Source: Gillisia sp. UBA3175 (GTDB lineage Bacteria > Bacteroidota > Bacteroidia > Flavobacteriales > Flavobacteriaceae). From it: a stretch of 45,151 bases of DNA. The stretch covers positions 1 through 45,151 of the forward strand of contig DEXV01000007.1 in assembly GCA_002364325.1 (NCBI GenBank). The letters are read 5' to 3'. Both the position numbers and the translations under genes were made by a program. Below, in pieces: positions 27,408 to 35,752 of the stretch. The notes under the pieces were generated by a model that saw only the letters and a list, made by a program, of their open reading frames with translations, was not told the origin of the DNA and made no database searches. The stretch's first letter is position 1; each line of letters begins with the position of its first letter.

Positions 27408-28091
27408 ATGCGAAGGATTAAATCAAATTTTAAAATAAGTTTGGTAGCATTAACTCTAGGGTTAATGCTACCTTTTTTTGCTCAAGCCCAAGACAGTAAT
27501 CTTGGTAATTGGTTAATTTATATTGGAAATAAAAAGATAGATCAACAATGGAACATCCATCATGAAATTCAATATAGAAACTACAATGCCATTGGAGATT
27601 TGGAGCAATTATTATTAAGAACAGGATTAGGTTACACTTTTAATGAGGATAACAATAATTTCCTTATTGGTTATGGCTATATTTTATCTAAAAACTATCT
27701 CGTTGATAGTGATGATAAAATTTCCATAAACGAGCATCGAATTTTTCAGCAATTTACTTCTAAACAGAAGTTAGGGATTTTAAATATTAATCATCGTTAC
27801 CGTTTTGAACAACGGTTTATTAAAGAGGAATATAAAATGCGATTTCGATATTTTTTAGGATTAAACATTCCTTTAATGAAAGTTCATGATAACAATAAAA
27901 ATTTTTACATATCAGCCTATAATGAGATATTTTTAAATACTGAATCTGCTATATTCGATAGAAATAGGCTTTACGGTGGTGTTGGCTATCAGTTAAATAA
28001 AAATGTTAAACTAGAATTAGGTTATATGAACCAGTTTTTTGAAACTAAGAGTCGTGACCAAATTAATATTATCACTTTCATCAATTTTTAG
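27408..28091 (+). CDS. DUF2490 outer-membrane beta-barrel protein
   Basis: A 227-residue exported protein with a signal peptide ending near FAQAQ (residue 27). The mature protein has regularly alternating strands: NWLIYIGNKKIDQQWNIHHE at its start, then LLRTGLGYTF and FLIGYGYIL, ending in IITFINF with a terminal Phe, as outer-membrane barrels do. DUF2490 proteins have no known biochemical role. As the last gene of the sulP-carbonic anhydrase operon, it might be an outer-membrane pore serving that uptake route, which is inference. Confidence 0.88.
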   Translation: MRRIKSNFKISLVALTLGLMLPFFAQAQDSNLGNWLIYIGNKKIDQQWNIHHEIQYRNYNAIGDLEQLLLRTGLGYTFNEDNNNFLIGYGYILSKNYLVDSDDKISINEHRIFQQFTSKQKLGILNINHRYRFEQRFIKEEYKMRFRYFLGLNIPLMKVHDNNKNFYISAYNEIFLNTESAIFDRNRLYGGVGYQLNKNVKLELGYMNQFFETKSRDQINIITFINF

Positions 28092-28147
28092 CTTTTGTGC
28101 TAACAAACAACATCATTTACATGGAATCGCTGGGAATTTCTAAAGAA

Positions 28148-28165
28148 TGATGTTTTAGAGACAAT
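28148..28165 (+). repeat. dispersed degenerate repeat, copy at 28.15 kb
   Basis: TGATGTTTTAGAGAC at 28148-28162 holds the exact TTTTAGAGAC core also found at 2254-2263 and 17789-17798. All copies are intergenic. Confidence 0.35.
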
Positions 28166-28324
28166 AAAAGATCACAAGTTTCTAATCCTATGTCACGTTA
28201 AGTACATTCATTATTGTCCTTAGCGTCAATAATTTTACCAGCCAGTTAACAGAGAATCTAACTACTCCTTATTTATGCAATTGATTAATTATCAATATAT
28301 TTAGATAATTCCATCAAACCTCTA

Positions 28325-28471
28325 ATGATAAAATTCTTTAGAAAGATTGGTCAAAAAATACTGATAGAAAATAAATTTAGTAAATATATACTCTATGCAA
28401 TAGGAGAAATTATACTTGTTGTTACTGGAATATTGATCACTTTACAGATTAATACCTCGATAGATCTCTAA
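28325..28471 (+). pseudogene. truncated DUF6090 membrane protein
   Basis: A 48-codon frame starting MIKFFRKIGQKILIENKF and going on with YAIGEIILVVTGILITLQIN. This is the conserved N-terminus of the DUF6090 family of Flavobacteria (usually about 250 residues, ending in this helix with ALQINNWNE). Here the frame stops eight codons after the helix, and no further family sequence follows before the VIT gene at 28500. Only the start of the gene survives. Confidence 0.75.
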
Positions 28472-28499
28472 CTGAAAAATTATCTTTAAAATCAAACCG

Positions 28500-29207
28500 A
28501 TGAATGATCAACCAGATGATTACTTAGATAATCATTATATCCATAAAAGTAACTGGTTGCGAGCAGCAGTTCTTGGTGCTAATGATGGGATTTTATCTAC
28601 GGCAAGTCTTGCTATTGGTGTTGCAGCCGCAAGCGATTTGAGAGAGCCAATTATTTTAGCAACTTTAGCGGGTTTAGTTGCTGGTGCCTTATCAATGGCA
28701 GCCGGAGAATATGTTTCAGTAAGTTCTCAAACCGATGTTGAAAGAGCTGATATTGAAAGAGAAAAAATAGAACTAGAAGAAACCCCAGAAATTGAATTGC
28801 AACGCCTAGCTGAGATCTATGAGAATAGAGGTCTAAAGAAGGAAACCGCTTTAATTGTAGCCAAAGAATTAACCGAGCATGATGCTCTTGCCGCCCATGT
28901 GAGGGATGAGCTAGGAATCAATGAAATAAGTCAGGCTAATCCAATTCAGGCTGCATTGGCTTCAGGAGCCTCCTTCACGGTTGGTGGGATACTTCCTTTG
29001 TTGGTAGTATTGTTCTCTCCAATTTGGCATATGGAATATTATTTATACGGATTTGCAAGTTTATTTTTAATATTATTAGGTGCTTTAGCCGCCAAAACCG
29101 GAGGTTCCTATGTTGGCATTGCCATTCTAAGAATTACATTTTGGGGAACAGTTGCTATGGGATTAACCGCTTTCGTGGGATATTTATTTGGTTCCAACGT
29201 AGGTTAA
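28500..29207 (+). CDS. VIT1/CCC1 family Fe2+/Mn2+ transporter
   Basis: A 235-residue inner-membrane protein. It opens with the family's N-terminal helix WLRAAVLGANDGILSTASLAIG (residues 19-40) and goes on with AGALSMAAGEYVSVSSQ. A cytoplasmic, Glu-rich metal-binding loop covers about residues 80-140 (ERADIEREKIELEETPEIEL), and three more helices close it. It moves Fe2+ or Mn2+ out of the cytoplasm. The gene is single; a DUF6090 remnant precedes it. Confidence 0.93.
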   Translation: MNDQPDDYLDNHYIHKSNWLRAAVLGANDGILSTASLAIGVAAASDLREPIILATLAGLVAGALSMAAGEYVSVSSQTDVERADIEREKIELEETPEIELQRLAEIYENRGLKKETALIVAKELTEHDALAAHVRDELGINEISQANPIQAALASGASFTVGGILPLLVVLFSPIWHMEYYLYGFASLFLILLGALAAKTGGSYVGIAILRITFWGTVAMGLTAFVGYLFGSNVG

Positions 29208-29484
29208 AAATTTAAAATGAATGAAAACTGAAAGTTTTAGAATTAAATAAAAAAAAAGCTTTATTAGTTTTTGTATAAATGAAATAGGTCTATAAGTTGT
29301 GAACAAGTAGTAATTTCAAATAAACGCGTTTTGTGGTAAAAGGATAATTAAGAAATTCTATATACTCTAAAACAAAAATTATGAATTTCATATACTTCGA
29401 ATTGAGCATCAGTGGTATATAAATAAATACTGAGTTTTAGAATGTTTATAGCCAGGAACAAATCTTATATTATAAATACAATCT

Positions 29485-29492
29485 TATCTTTG
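29485..29492 (+). promoter_or_regulatory. -7 promoter element of miaE
   Basis: TATCTTTG lies 15 bp before the ATG at 29507. No TTG stands at the usual distance upstream. It again implies a very short leader. Confidence 0.45.
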
Positions 29493-29506
29493 AAAAAAAA
29501 TACAAA

Positions 29507-30088
29507 ATGCTTCATCTCAAGTTAAAAACAGATCCGCGTTGGGTAAATATAGTTGAATCCAATATAGAAGAAATCCTTACGGATCATGCATGGTGTGAGC
29601 AGAAAGCAGCAACAAATGCTATAACAATTATTACGTTAAATTCGGAATACCCAGAATTGGTTACCGAGCTGTTGGCATTGGCAAAAGAAGAATTAGAGCA
29701 TTTTGAAATGGTTCACGAAATCATTAAAAAAAGAGGATTTAAACTGGGGCGAGAACGCAAGGATAGCTACGTAAATGAACTTTATAAATTCATGAACAAA
29801 GGCGGAAGCAGATTGAATGCTATGGTGGATAGATTACTGTTTTCGGCCATGATCGAAGCAAGAAGTTGTGAGCGATTTAAATTACTATCTAAAGAAATAA
29901 ATGATCCAGAACTATCTAAATTTTATTATGACCTTATGGTAAGTGAGGCTGGACATTATACCACATTTATTAGCTTCGCTCGTAAATATGGGAAGGATAT
30001 TGATGTAGATGGGCGTTGGAAAGAATTGGTAGAGTTTGAAGGCGAATTGATTAAAAGCTATGGAAAACACGAAACCATTCATGGTTAA
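29507..30088 (+). CDS. miaE: tRNA-(ms2io6A37) hydroxylase
   Basis: A 193-residue ferritin-like di-iron enzyme that hydroxylates the isopentenyl group of ms2i6A at position 37 of tRNAs. Iron ligands fit E-x2-H patterns: EELEHFEMVHE (about residues 61-71), then EARSCERF (about 117-124) and VSEAGHYTTF (about 144-153). The start LKLKTDPRWV is typical of the family. Substrate formation needs MiaA and MiaB, not seen in this window. It stands alone with its own -7 box. Confidence 0.92.
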   Translation: MLHLKLKTDPRWVNIVESNIEEILTDHAWCEQKAATNAITIITLNSEYPELVTELLALAKEELEHFEMVHEIIKKRGFKLGRERKDSYVNELYKFMNKGGSRLNAMVDRLLFSAMIEARSCERFKLLSKEINDPELSKFYYDLMVSEAGHYTTFISFARKYGKDIDVDGRWKELVEFEGELIKSYGKHETIHG

Positions 30089-30408
30089 AGAAAAGTTCTA
30101 AATTCATTTTTTCGAAAATCATTTTCTCAATTACAGTTTTATAAGAGTCGTGATTTCATCATAATCAGTTTTTAAAGTTCTATTTATTAAGAAATCTTTA
30201 AAATATGCTGACTTATTCCTATATACATTTATTTCTCGCCTTCCATTATTTACGAATAACGCATTCTAACTCTCTTTATTCACATTAATTTATCATATTC
30301 ATTTTTAAACGAATTTAGATTCATAATATCATAAAAATGAACATTTTATGTGATTTTTTCTGGGCATTTTCTAAAATAAACATGAATTTTGGAAGCTAAA
30401 TTTAGTCT
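30089..30408. other. 320-bp AT-rich intergenic region
   Basis: No gene or strong hairpin was found. A TAAATTTAG near 30399, close to the fabH start, is a weak -7-like match. Confidence 0.45.
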
Positions 30409-31380
30409 ATGATAAATGCATATATAAAGGGTACCGGTTCTTATGCACCGAAAAATATAGTTAAGAATGATCATTTTGAAAGTATTGGCTCTTCAGACAA
30501 ATGGATCTATGAAAATCTTGGGATTAAAGAACGTAGAATCTCTACCGGAGAAACCACTAGTGACTTGGCTTATAAGGCAGCAAAAGTTGCTTTAACAGAT
30601 GCCGGTTTATCTCCTACAGATATAGATCTTATTATTTTAGCTACCGCTACTCCAGATAGACTTGCCCCTTCTTGCGCTTGCTTTGTTCAGGAAAAATTGA
30701 AGGCAACCAATGCTGTAGCTTTCGATATTTCAGCAGTATGCTCGGGAGCTTTATTTGCCACTTCTACCGGAGTTCAATACATCAAAACTGGCATGTATAA
30801 AAATGTGCTGGTTATAGGCGCAGATACTTTTTCTAATATTACCGATTGGTCCAGAAGAGATGCCGTATTCTTTGGAGATGGCGCTGGTGCGCTCGTGCTT
30901 TCAAGCACAACCGAAGACAAAGGCTTTATCGATTTTATCTTGCGCACAGATGGAACCGGAAAAGAGCATTTTACAATTCCTGCGGGCGGTTCTGAAACTC
31001 CAACTTCAGAAGATAGCATAGATAAAGGAGAACACTATTTCCAAATGAACGGAAGCGAAGTTTATAAAACGGCAATAGATGTTATTCCTAAATGTATCTA
31101 TGAAATTCTAAAAAAGAACAATCGTACTATAGATGAAGTTAAGTTTCTATTACCTCATCAACCAAGTATAAAAATTCTGCAAGAAGTTGCAAGACGTGTC
31201 AATTTACCTTTTGAAAAGGTAAAGACTAATATGGACAGATATGCCAACACTTCTGGCGGAACTATTCCTATTATTCTGGATGAAACTTTAAAAAACAACA
31301 AATTCGAAAATGGAGATCTCCTCTTATTTGCAGCGGTAGGTGCTGGCTGGACTTGGGGAACCGCTTTATACAAATGGTAA
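30409..31380 (+). CDS. fabH: 3-oxoacyl-ACP synthase III
   Basis: A 323-residue ketoacyl synthase that condenses acetyl-CoA or another acyl-CoA with malonyl-ACP. The catalytic triad is visible: C111 (DISAVCSGALFA), His near residue 250 (LLPHQPSIKI) and Asn near 281 (YANTSGG). The GIKERR stretch (residues 38-43) and the closing GAGWTWGTA are family marks. The enoyl-reductase-like gene follows after 33 bp, so the two may form a small operon for a special fatty acid or polyketide starter, rather than the housekeeping set, which is usually next to rpmF/plsX. Confidence 0.92.
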   Translation: MINAYIKGTGSYAPKNIVKNDHFESIGSSDKWIYENLGIKERRISTGETTSDLAYKAAKVALTDAGLSPTDIDLIILATATPDRLAPSCACFVQEKLKATNAVAFDISAVCSGALFATSTGVQYIKTGMYKNVLVIGADTFSNITDWSRRDAVFFGDGAGALVLSSTTEDKGFIDFILRTDGTGKEHFTIPAGGSETPTSEDSIDKGEHYFQMNGSEVYKTAIDVIPKCIYEILKKNNRTIDEVKFLLPHQPSIKILQEVARRVNLPFEKVKTNMDRYANTSGGTIPIILDETLKNNKFENGDLLLFAAVGAGWTWGTALYKW

Positions 31381-31413
31381 CTTCTATTTTAAATCTTCTA
31401 AAACACAAAATAT

Positions 31414-32235
31414 ATGCTTTCGAATACAACTTTTTTAATCACGGGTATTGCCGATAAACATTCTCTAGCAATGTATGCAGCCAAAGAAATAATTAAACAA
31501 GGTGGCAAAGTTGTTTGTACAGGTCTTGGCGTTAGTGCTCATCATTCACAATTATCTGACAAAGCAAAATCTTTTCTCACTCAAAACTTTGAAGATTTTA
31601 AACTCGCAGTTCGAGAAGAATTAGGTGATTCTGCTGTAGAAATCTTAGATGTTACTTTAGATGATAATATTGAATCTTTTGCACGTAGTCTGGCAGATAG
31701 AAATATAAAACTGAACGGATTGCTTCACGCAATTGCTATGGATAAGACTATTCGGAATAAAGAAGTGAAACCACTATTAGATGTTACAAAGGAAGAGTTT
31801 TGTGATACCATGGATGTATCTGCATATTCTCTTATTAGATTAACGCATTATCTATTAAAGCATGATGTGCTTCAAAGAGGTGCGTCTATCTGTTCCTTAA
31901 GCTATATAGCTGCGGCCAAGGTTACTTTTCACCCTTATAGAAATATAAGCATCGCAAAGGCTGCCTTAGAGCGTATATCGGTGGAATTGGCAGACGAACT
32001 AGGAAGGTCTCATGATATCCGGGTGAATGTTTTAAGATTTTCTCCTTATATGGGAAGTAAAGCAGGAAATGCCACATTAAACGAGAAGGATGTACAAACC
32101 TCCAATAAGATGAGCCCCTTGGGAAATGCTAAACCAATGGATCTTGCTTATGAAATAGTTCATTTATTTAGACCAGAACTTAGAGTAACCGGAGAGATTA
32201 GACATGTTGATGGTGGCTATCATATTACTGGATAA
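31414..32235 (+). CDS. enoyl-ACP reductase-like SDR protein (FabI-type)
   Basis: A 273-residue short-chain dehydrogenase of the FabI branch. The start FLITGIADKHSLAMYAAKEI is the FabI-type nucleotide loop (GIxxxxSxA). The active site reads SYIAAAKVTFHPY then RNISIAKAALE, giving the two Tyr and the Y-x6-K spacing of FabI. Near the C-terminus is GEIRHVDGGYHITG. It would reduce enoyl-ACP with NAD(P)H. Sequence details differ from housekeeping FabI (for example SYIAAAK for YLGAERV), so it may be a specialised paralogue paired with the FabH just upstream. Confidence 0.82.
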   Translation: MLSNTTFLITGIADKHSLAMYAAKEIIKQGGKVVCTGLGVSAHHSQLSDKAKSFLTQNFEDFKLAVREELGDSAVEILDVTLDDNIESFARSLADRNIKLNGLLHAIAMDKTIRNKEVKPLLDVTKEEFCDTMDVSAYSLIRLTHYLLKHDVLQRGASICSLSYIAAAKVTFHPYRNISIAKAALERISVELADELGRSHDIRVNVLRFSPYMGSKAGNATLNEKDVQTSNKMSPLGNAKPMDLAYEIVHLFRPELRVTGEIRHVDGGYHITG

Positions 32236-32524
32236 AAAGTAAAAAAATTATGCTGAGTAATTTAATTAAACTCCTTTTCAGGAAATTGGGTTTATTTTAA
32301 GAAAATATGCAATTAATGCTATTTGCTATCTGGCATATCCTTTCTTCAAATTATTAAAAGACAGAAGAGCTGTTCAAATATGCTAAAGGTATATCGCATG
32401 AAATAAGATAGTTGCAATTGAAAATCGGTTTAGCTTATTGCAATTTTAAAAAACTACCTCAAATATTTAAAAAATATAATACTATAGTTGTGCCTTTTTA
32501 ATTTATCCATATATTCAATAACAT

Positions 32525-33106
32525 ATGATAAATGAAATATACTTCCAGGAATTTCCCATTTTAAAAAGCGAAAGATTAGTGCTTAGAAAATTAGGTAAAG
32601 AAGATGCCAAAGAAATCCAATTAATCCGTTCTGATGAGCGAGTTATGAAATATATGGATTCTGAAAGGCACACTAATATAGAGATCGCTAAAAATTTTGT
32701 TGCTGAAAACCTCTCTATGTACACCCAGAAAAGAGGAATGTTTTGGGCGCTTATCGAAATTTCTTCTCAAAAATTTATCGGTGATTTTTCTTTCTGGAAA
32801 ATAGACAGCAAAAACTCCAGAGCCGAAATTGGATATACATTAAATCCCGAATTTTGGGGAAAGGGTTTAATGAAAGAAGCGATGATTAAGATTATCAGTT
32901 TTGGATTTAATCATTTAAAACTTCATAGCTTAGAAGCAAATATTAATCCTGAAAATGAAAATTCTAGAGGGATTTTAACAAACCTAGGATTTTTAAAGGA
33001 GGCCTATTTTAAAGAAAACTACTATTTTAATGGCGAATTTCTGGATAGCGAAATTTATTCATTATTAGAACCCAATTTTAAATATAAAACTCATCTAAAT
33101 AAATAA
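32525..33106 (+). CDS. GNAT family N-acetyltransferase (RimJ/RimL type)
   Basis: A 193-residue acetyltransferase with the RimJ/RimL layout: start SERLVLRKLGKEDAKEIQ, core AEIGYTLNPEFWGKGLMKEA (about residues 100-119), where the Q/RxxGxG/A acetyl-CoA loop appears as WGKGLM, and closing ANINPENENSRGILTNLGF. The acceptor is unknown; ribosomal proteins or antibiotics are the usual substrates. It is the first of three paralogous GNAT genes in this window. Confidence 0.9.
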   Translation: MINEIYFQEFPILKSERLVLRKLGKEDAKEIQLIRSDERVMKYMDSERHTNIEIAKNFVAENLSMYTQKRGMFWALIEISSQKFIGDFSFWKIDSKNSRAEIGYTLNPEFWGKGLMKEAMIKIISFGFNHLKLHSLEANINPENENSRGILTNLGFLKEAYFKENYYFNGEFLDSEIYSLLEPNFKYKTHLNK

Positions 33107-33518
33107 AAGCCTTCGTGCCAATAAAATTGGATATCACGCAAAATAATTACTGCAAAAGTATCCAGATATGGATTTTGTGGACTTATAAAGGCAGTTATTA
33201 GTAATACTTATATTAGATATGTAAGATTTATTTCTACTATATATCAATAGGATCTTATTGAAGGAAGTTGGATCAAAGATTCAATTAGGACTTTTTAAAG
33301 GGGATATCATAATTTTGAAGTGTTAAATATCAAGATCTACAGCTTTAGCTACAAATCGCTATTCCTCAATGAGTTGTTCCCGATCAAATAGAAGTTTATG
33401 TTCCAAATTTAGACATCCAATTGCACGCACTCTTTTTTTAATAAATACTTGGTGTTATTTGAGTATAGAAAGAAATATACAACTATGTTTCAAAAGATAA
33501 AAACCCTTATATTTATAC
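33107..33518. other. 412-bp region with no intact gene
   Basis: It holds only short open stretches on the plus strand (for example one near 33390-33430 reading VPDQIEVYVPNLDIQLHAL), interrupted by stops. It looks like decayed coding sequence of unknown family. A terminator hairpin closes it at 33519-33552. Confidence 0.4.
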
Positions 33519-33552
33519 ATTAGCCATCGCAATTCGATGGCTAATTATTTTT
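33519..33552 (+). terminator. rho-independent terminator of an unassigned transcript
   Basis: An 11-bp perfect stem ATTAGCCATCG/CGATGGCTAAT (33519-33529 with 33535-33545), 5-base loop, then TATTTTTAT. It stands 41 bp before the YitT gene and 413 bp after the GNAT gene, with no intact gene between. Confidence 0.75.
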
Positions 33553-33592
33553 ATACTTTAGGACTTCTTACAAAATTTAAAATCCGTTTAAA

Positions 33593-34567
33593 ATGAATCC
33601 GCTTTTATCCAACATTATTATTCGAGTAACTGGTAAGAGTAAAGGCAATAAATCCGCAGCTAATAAAAAGTTAACGGACTATGCCCTAGCTAAAAGATAT
33701 AAGGAATTCTTGATCATAGTAAAAAGAGATATTAAGAATTTTATACTAATTACAACTGGAATATTCTCAGCCTCCTTCGGATTTAAAGGTTTCCTATTAA
33801 CCAACGACTTTATAGATGGCGGGGCAACAGGTATATCTTTACTTATTGCGGTATTAACAGATATTCCACTTTATATTCTAATTATTGGTGTGAATTTGCC
33901 TTTTATAGTTTTAGGTTACAACATCATGGGTAAAAGATTTGCCGTTAAAACTGCGCTGGCAATAACAGGATTGGCAATTTGTGTAGCACTGGTGCCATTC
34001 CCAAATATTACTAATGATGATCTTTTAGTAGCGATTTTTGGAGGTTTCTTTTTAGGTGCAGGAATAGGCCTTTCAATTAGAGGTGGCGCTGTTATAGATG
34101 GAACAGAAATTCTTGCAATTTATCTAAGTAGAAAATTTTCTGCTACCATTGGAGACGTGATCATTCTAATCAACATTATTATTTTCTCTGTAGCTGCTTA
34201 TTTCCTTTCCATAGAAATTGCACTTTACTCTATGATTACCTATATAGCAGCATCCAAAACCCTCGATTTTATTATTGAAGGTATCGAAGAATATATTGGA
34301 GTAACCATTGTTGCACATCATAGTGAGGCCATTAAAGAAATGATTATAGATGTAATGGGTAGGGGTGTAACTATTTATGCTGGAAAAGGAGGATATAGTA
34401 AAGATTATAAAGCCAAGGAATTCGATATAATCTACACAGTAATAACGAGATTAGAATTGAATAAACTTAATACAGAAATAGAAAAGATCGAACCTAGCGC
34501 ATTTATAGTGATGAATAGTATCAAAGATATAAAAGGAGGAATGATAAAGAAGAGACCATTGCATTAG
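33593..34567 (+). CDS. YitT family membrane protein (DUF161/DUF2179)
   Basis: A 324-residue protein. After a basic N-terminal stretch of about 45 residues, six helices carry the YitT marks: FGFKGFLLTNDFIDGGATGI (about residues 62-81), GAGIGLSIRGGAVIDGTEIL and DFIIEGIEEYIGVTIV. The C-terminal cytoplasmic DUF2179 domain (about 240-320) has GRGVTIYAGKGGYS. Function is unknown; transport is assumed. The basic N-terminal extension is longer than in Bacillus YitT. A terminator stands just before the gene, isolating it from upstream transcription. Confidence 0.9.
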   Translation: MNPLLSNIIIRVTGKSKGNKSAANKKLTDYALAKRYKEFLIIVKRDIKNFILITTGIFSASFGFKGFLLTNDFIDGGATGISLLIAVLTDIPLYILIIGVNLPFIVLGYNIMGKRFAVKTALAITGLAICVALVPFPNITNDDLLVAIFGGFFLGAGIGLSIRGGAVIDGTEILAIYLSRKFSATIGDVIILINIIIFSVAAYFLSIEIALYSMITYIAASKTLDFIIEGIEEYIGVTIVAHHSEAIKEMIIDVMGRGVTIYAGKGGYSKDYKAKEFDIIYTVITRLELNKLNTEIEKIEPSAFIVMNSIKDIKGGMIKKRPLH

Positions 34568-34598
34568 AAACTATTTCTCACACAAAAAATAGTATAAA

Positions 34599-35126
34599 AT
34601 GAATTTCCATCCATTCCCAGTTATAGAGACAGAAAGGCTGATGTTACGAAAGATCAACCTGGAAGATTGGCCCTTAATTTCCTATTTAAGATCAGACAAA
34701 ACTGTAAATCAATTTGAAAAAAGGCCAAATGCAGATACCAAGGAAAAAGCAATCGCATTTATTGAGCGAACTCTCGCTAGCATAAATGAAAATGAATTAA
34801 TTTACTGGTCAATCTCACTGGCAGTTGATCCCACAATGATCGGTTCTATATGTATATGGAACTTTTCTGAAGACAAAAAAACAGGCGAAGTTGGCTATGA
34901 TCTGGATCCTAAATTCCATAAATTAGGAATTATGAACGAAGCTTTACAAGCGGTTATAAAATTTGGTTTTATAGAATTAAAATTAGATAAAATTGAAGCC
35001 TATACTCAGAAAAACAATGAGAATTCTATGAAGATGCTTCACCGAAACAATTTTGTTTTAAATGATATAAAAAAGGACAAAGGGAATCCGCTAAACTTGA
35101 TCTTCGAATTAAAAAAAGAAGTTTAA
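34599..35126 (+). CDS. GNAT family N-acetyltransferase (RimJ/RimL type)
   Basis: A 175-residue acetyltransferase starting ETERLMLRKINLEDWPLISY after ten residues. The acetyl-CoA region is GEVGYDLDPKFHKLGIMNEA; in the loop HKLGIM the second Gly of the usual Q/RxxGxG/A is replaced. NNENSMKMLHRNNF follows near the end. It lies 31 bp after the YitT gene and may share its transcript. It is clearly homologous to the other two GNAT genes here, but not closely enough to be a recent tandem copy. Confidence 0.88.
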   Translation: MNFHPFPVIETERLMLRKINLEDWPLISYLRSDKTVNQFEKRPNADTKEKAIAFIERTLASINENELIYWSISLAVDPTMIGSICIWNFSEDKKTGEVGYDLDPKFHKLGIMNEALQAVIKFGFIELKLDKIEAYTQKNNENSMKMLHRNNFVLNDIKKDKGNPLNLIFELKKEV

Positions 35127-35223
35127 GATTAAAATTATGATTTATGAAAGTTTCAAACTCTGAAGCTCATCCCCTAACCTACTTTTAATCTAGGGAATTT
35201 TGTTAATTACAAAATTGAAAGCC

Positions 35224-35686
35224 ATGGAAAATCGCATATTACTTGATAGCTTCTATACTGCATTTAGCGAAGGTAATCCTGATAAAATGATTTCCTGCTA
35301 CCATGAAAAGATCATTTTAAAGATTCAGCATTTGGAATGCTGGAAGGAGAACAAGCCAAAAATATGTGGAAAATGTTACTCAGTAGGAATTCAGATATAG
35401 AAATTAGATACCAGATATTAGAATGTGATCAATCTACAGGAAAAGTAGACTGGGTTGCAACGTACTTATTCGGACCCAAAAAAGACCGGTTACCAATAAA
35501 GTTCATGGTGATTTTAAATTTAAAGACGGAAAGATCATAGAACATTTAAACACTTTTGATGAGTGAAAATGGTCACGCCAGGCTATGGGGCCAATTGGTT
35601 ACTTATTGGAGTGGTCTTACTTTTTTAAAACAAGGATTAAAAAAAAGTCCAATAAATTATTAGCATCTTTCAGCGCTAAGCAATAA
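35224..35686 (+). pseudogene. SnoaL/NTF2-like protein, multiply broken
   Basis: Three frames together spell one protein. Frame one, from ATG 35224, gives MENRILLDSFYTAFSEGNPD and CYHEKII. A lost base near 35317 moves to frame two with SAFGMLEGEQAKNMWKMLLS and CDQSTGKVDWVATYLFGPKK. A second shift at the A-run near 35478 moves to frame three with RPVTNKVHGDFKFKDGKIIE and HLNTFDE, where TGA replaces the expected Trp of DEWKW. The frame then runs to 35686 (ending SFSAKQ). Family: the nuclear-transport-factor-2-like/SnoaL fold, by the FYxAFxxGxxxxM start and the GDFKFKDGKIxEH strand. Clearly non-functional. Confidence 0.8.
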
Positions 35687-35752
35687 ATTTAGTACAGGAA
35701 TTCAACAGAATTGTAATATTTAAGATTGCTTCATAAACTTCATATAAGATCT

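Noticed and set aside
33380..33450. Plus-strand stretch VPDQIEVYVPNLDIQLHAL as a gene
   Set aside because: Stops interrupt it on both sides, no start is present and I recognise no family. Kept only as a note on decayed sequence.
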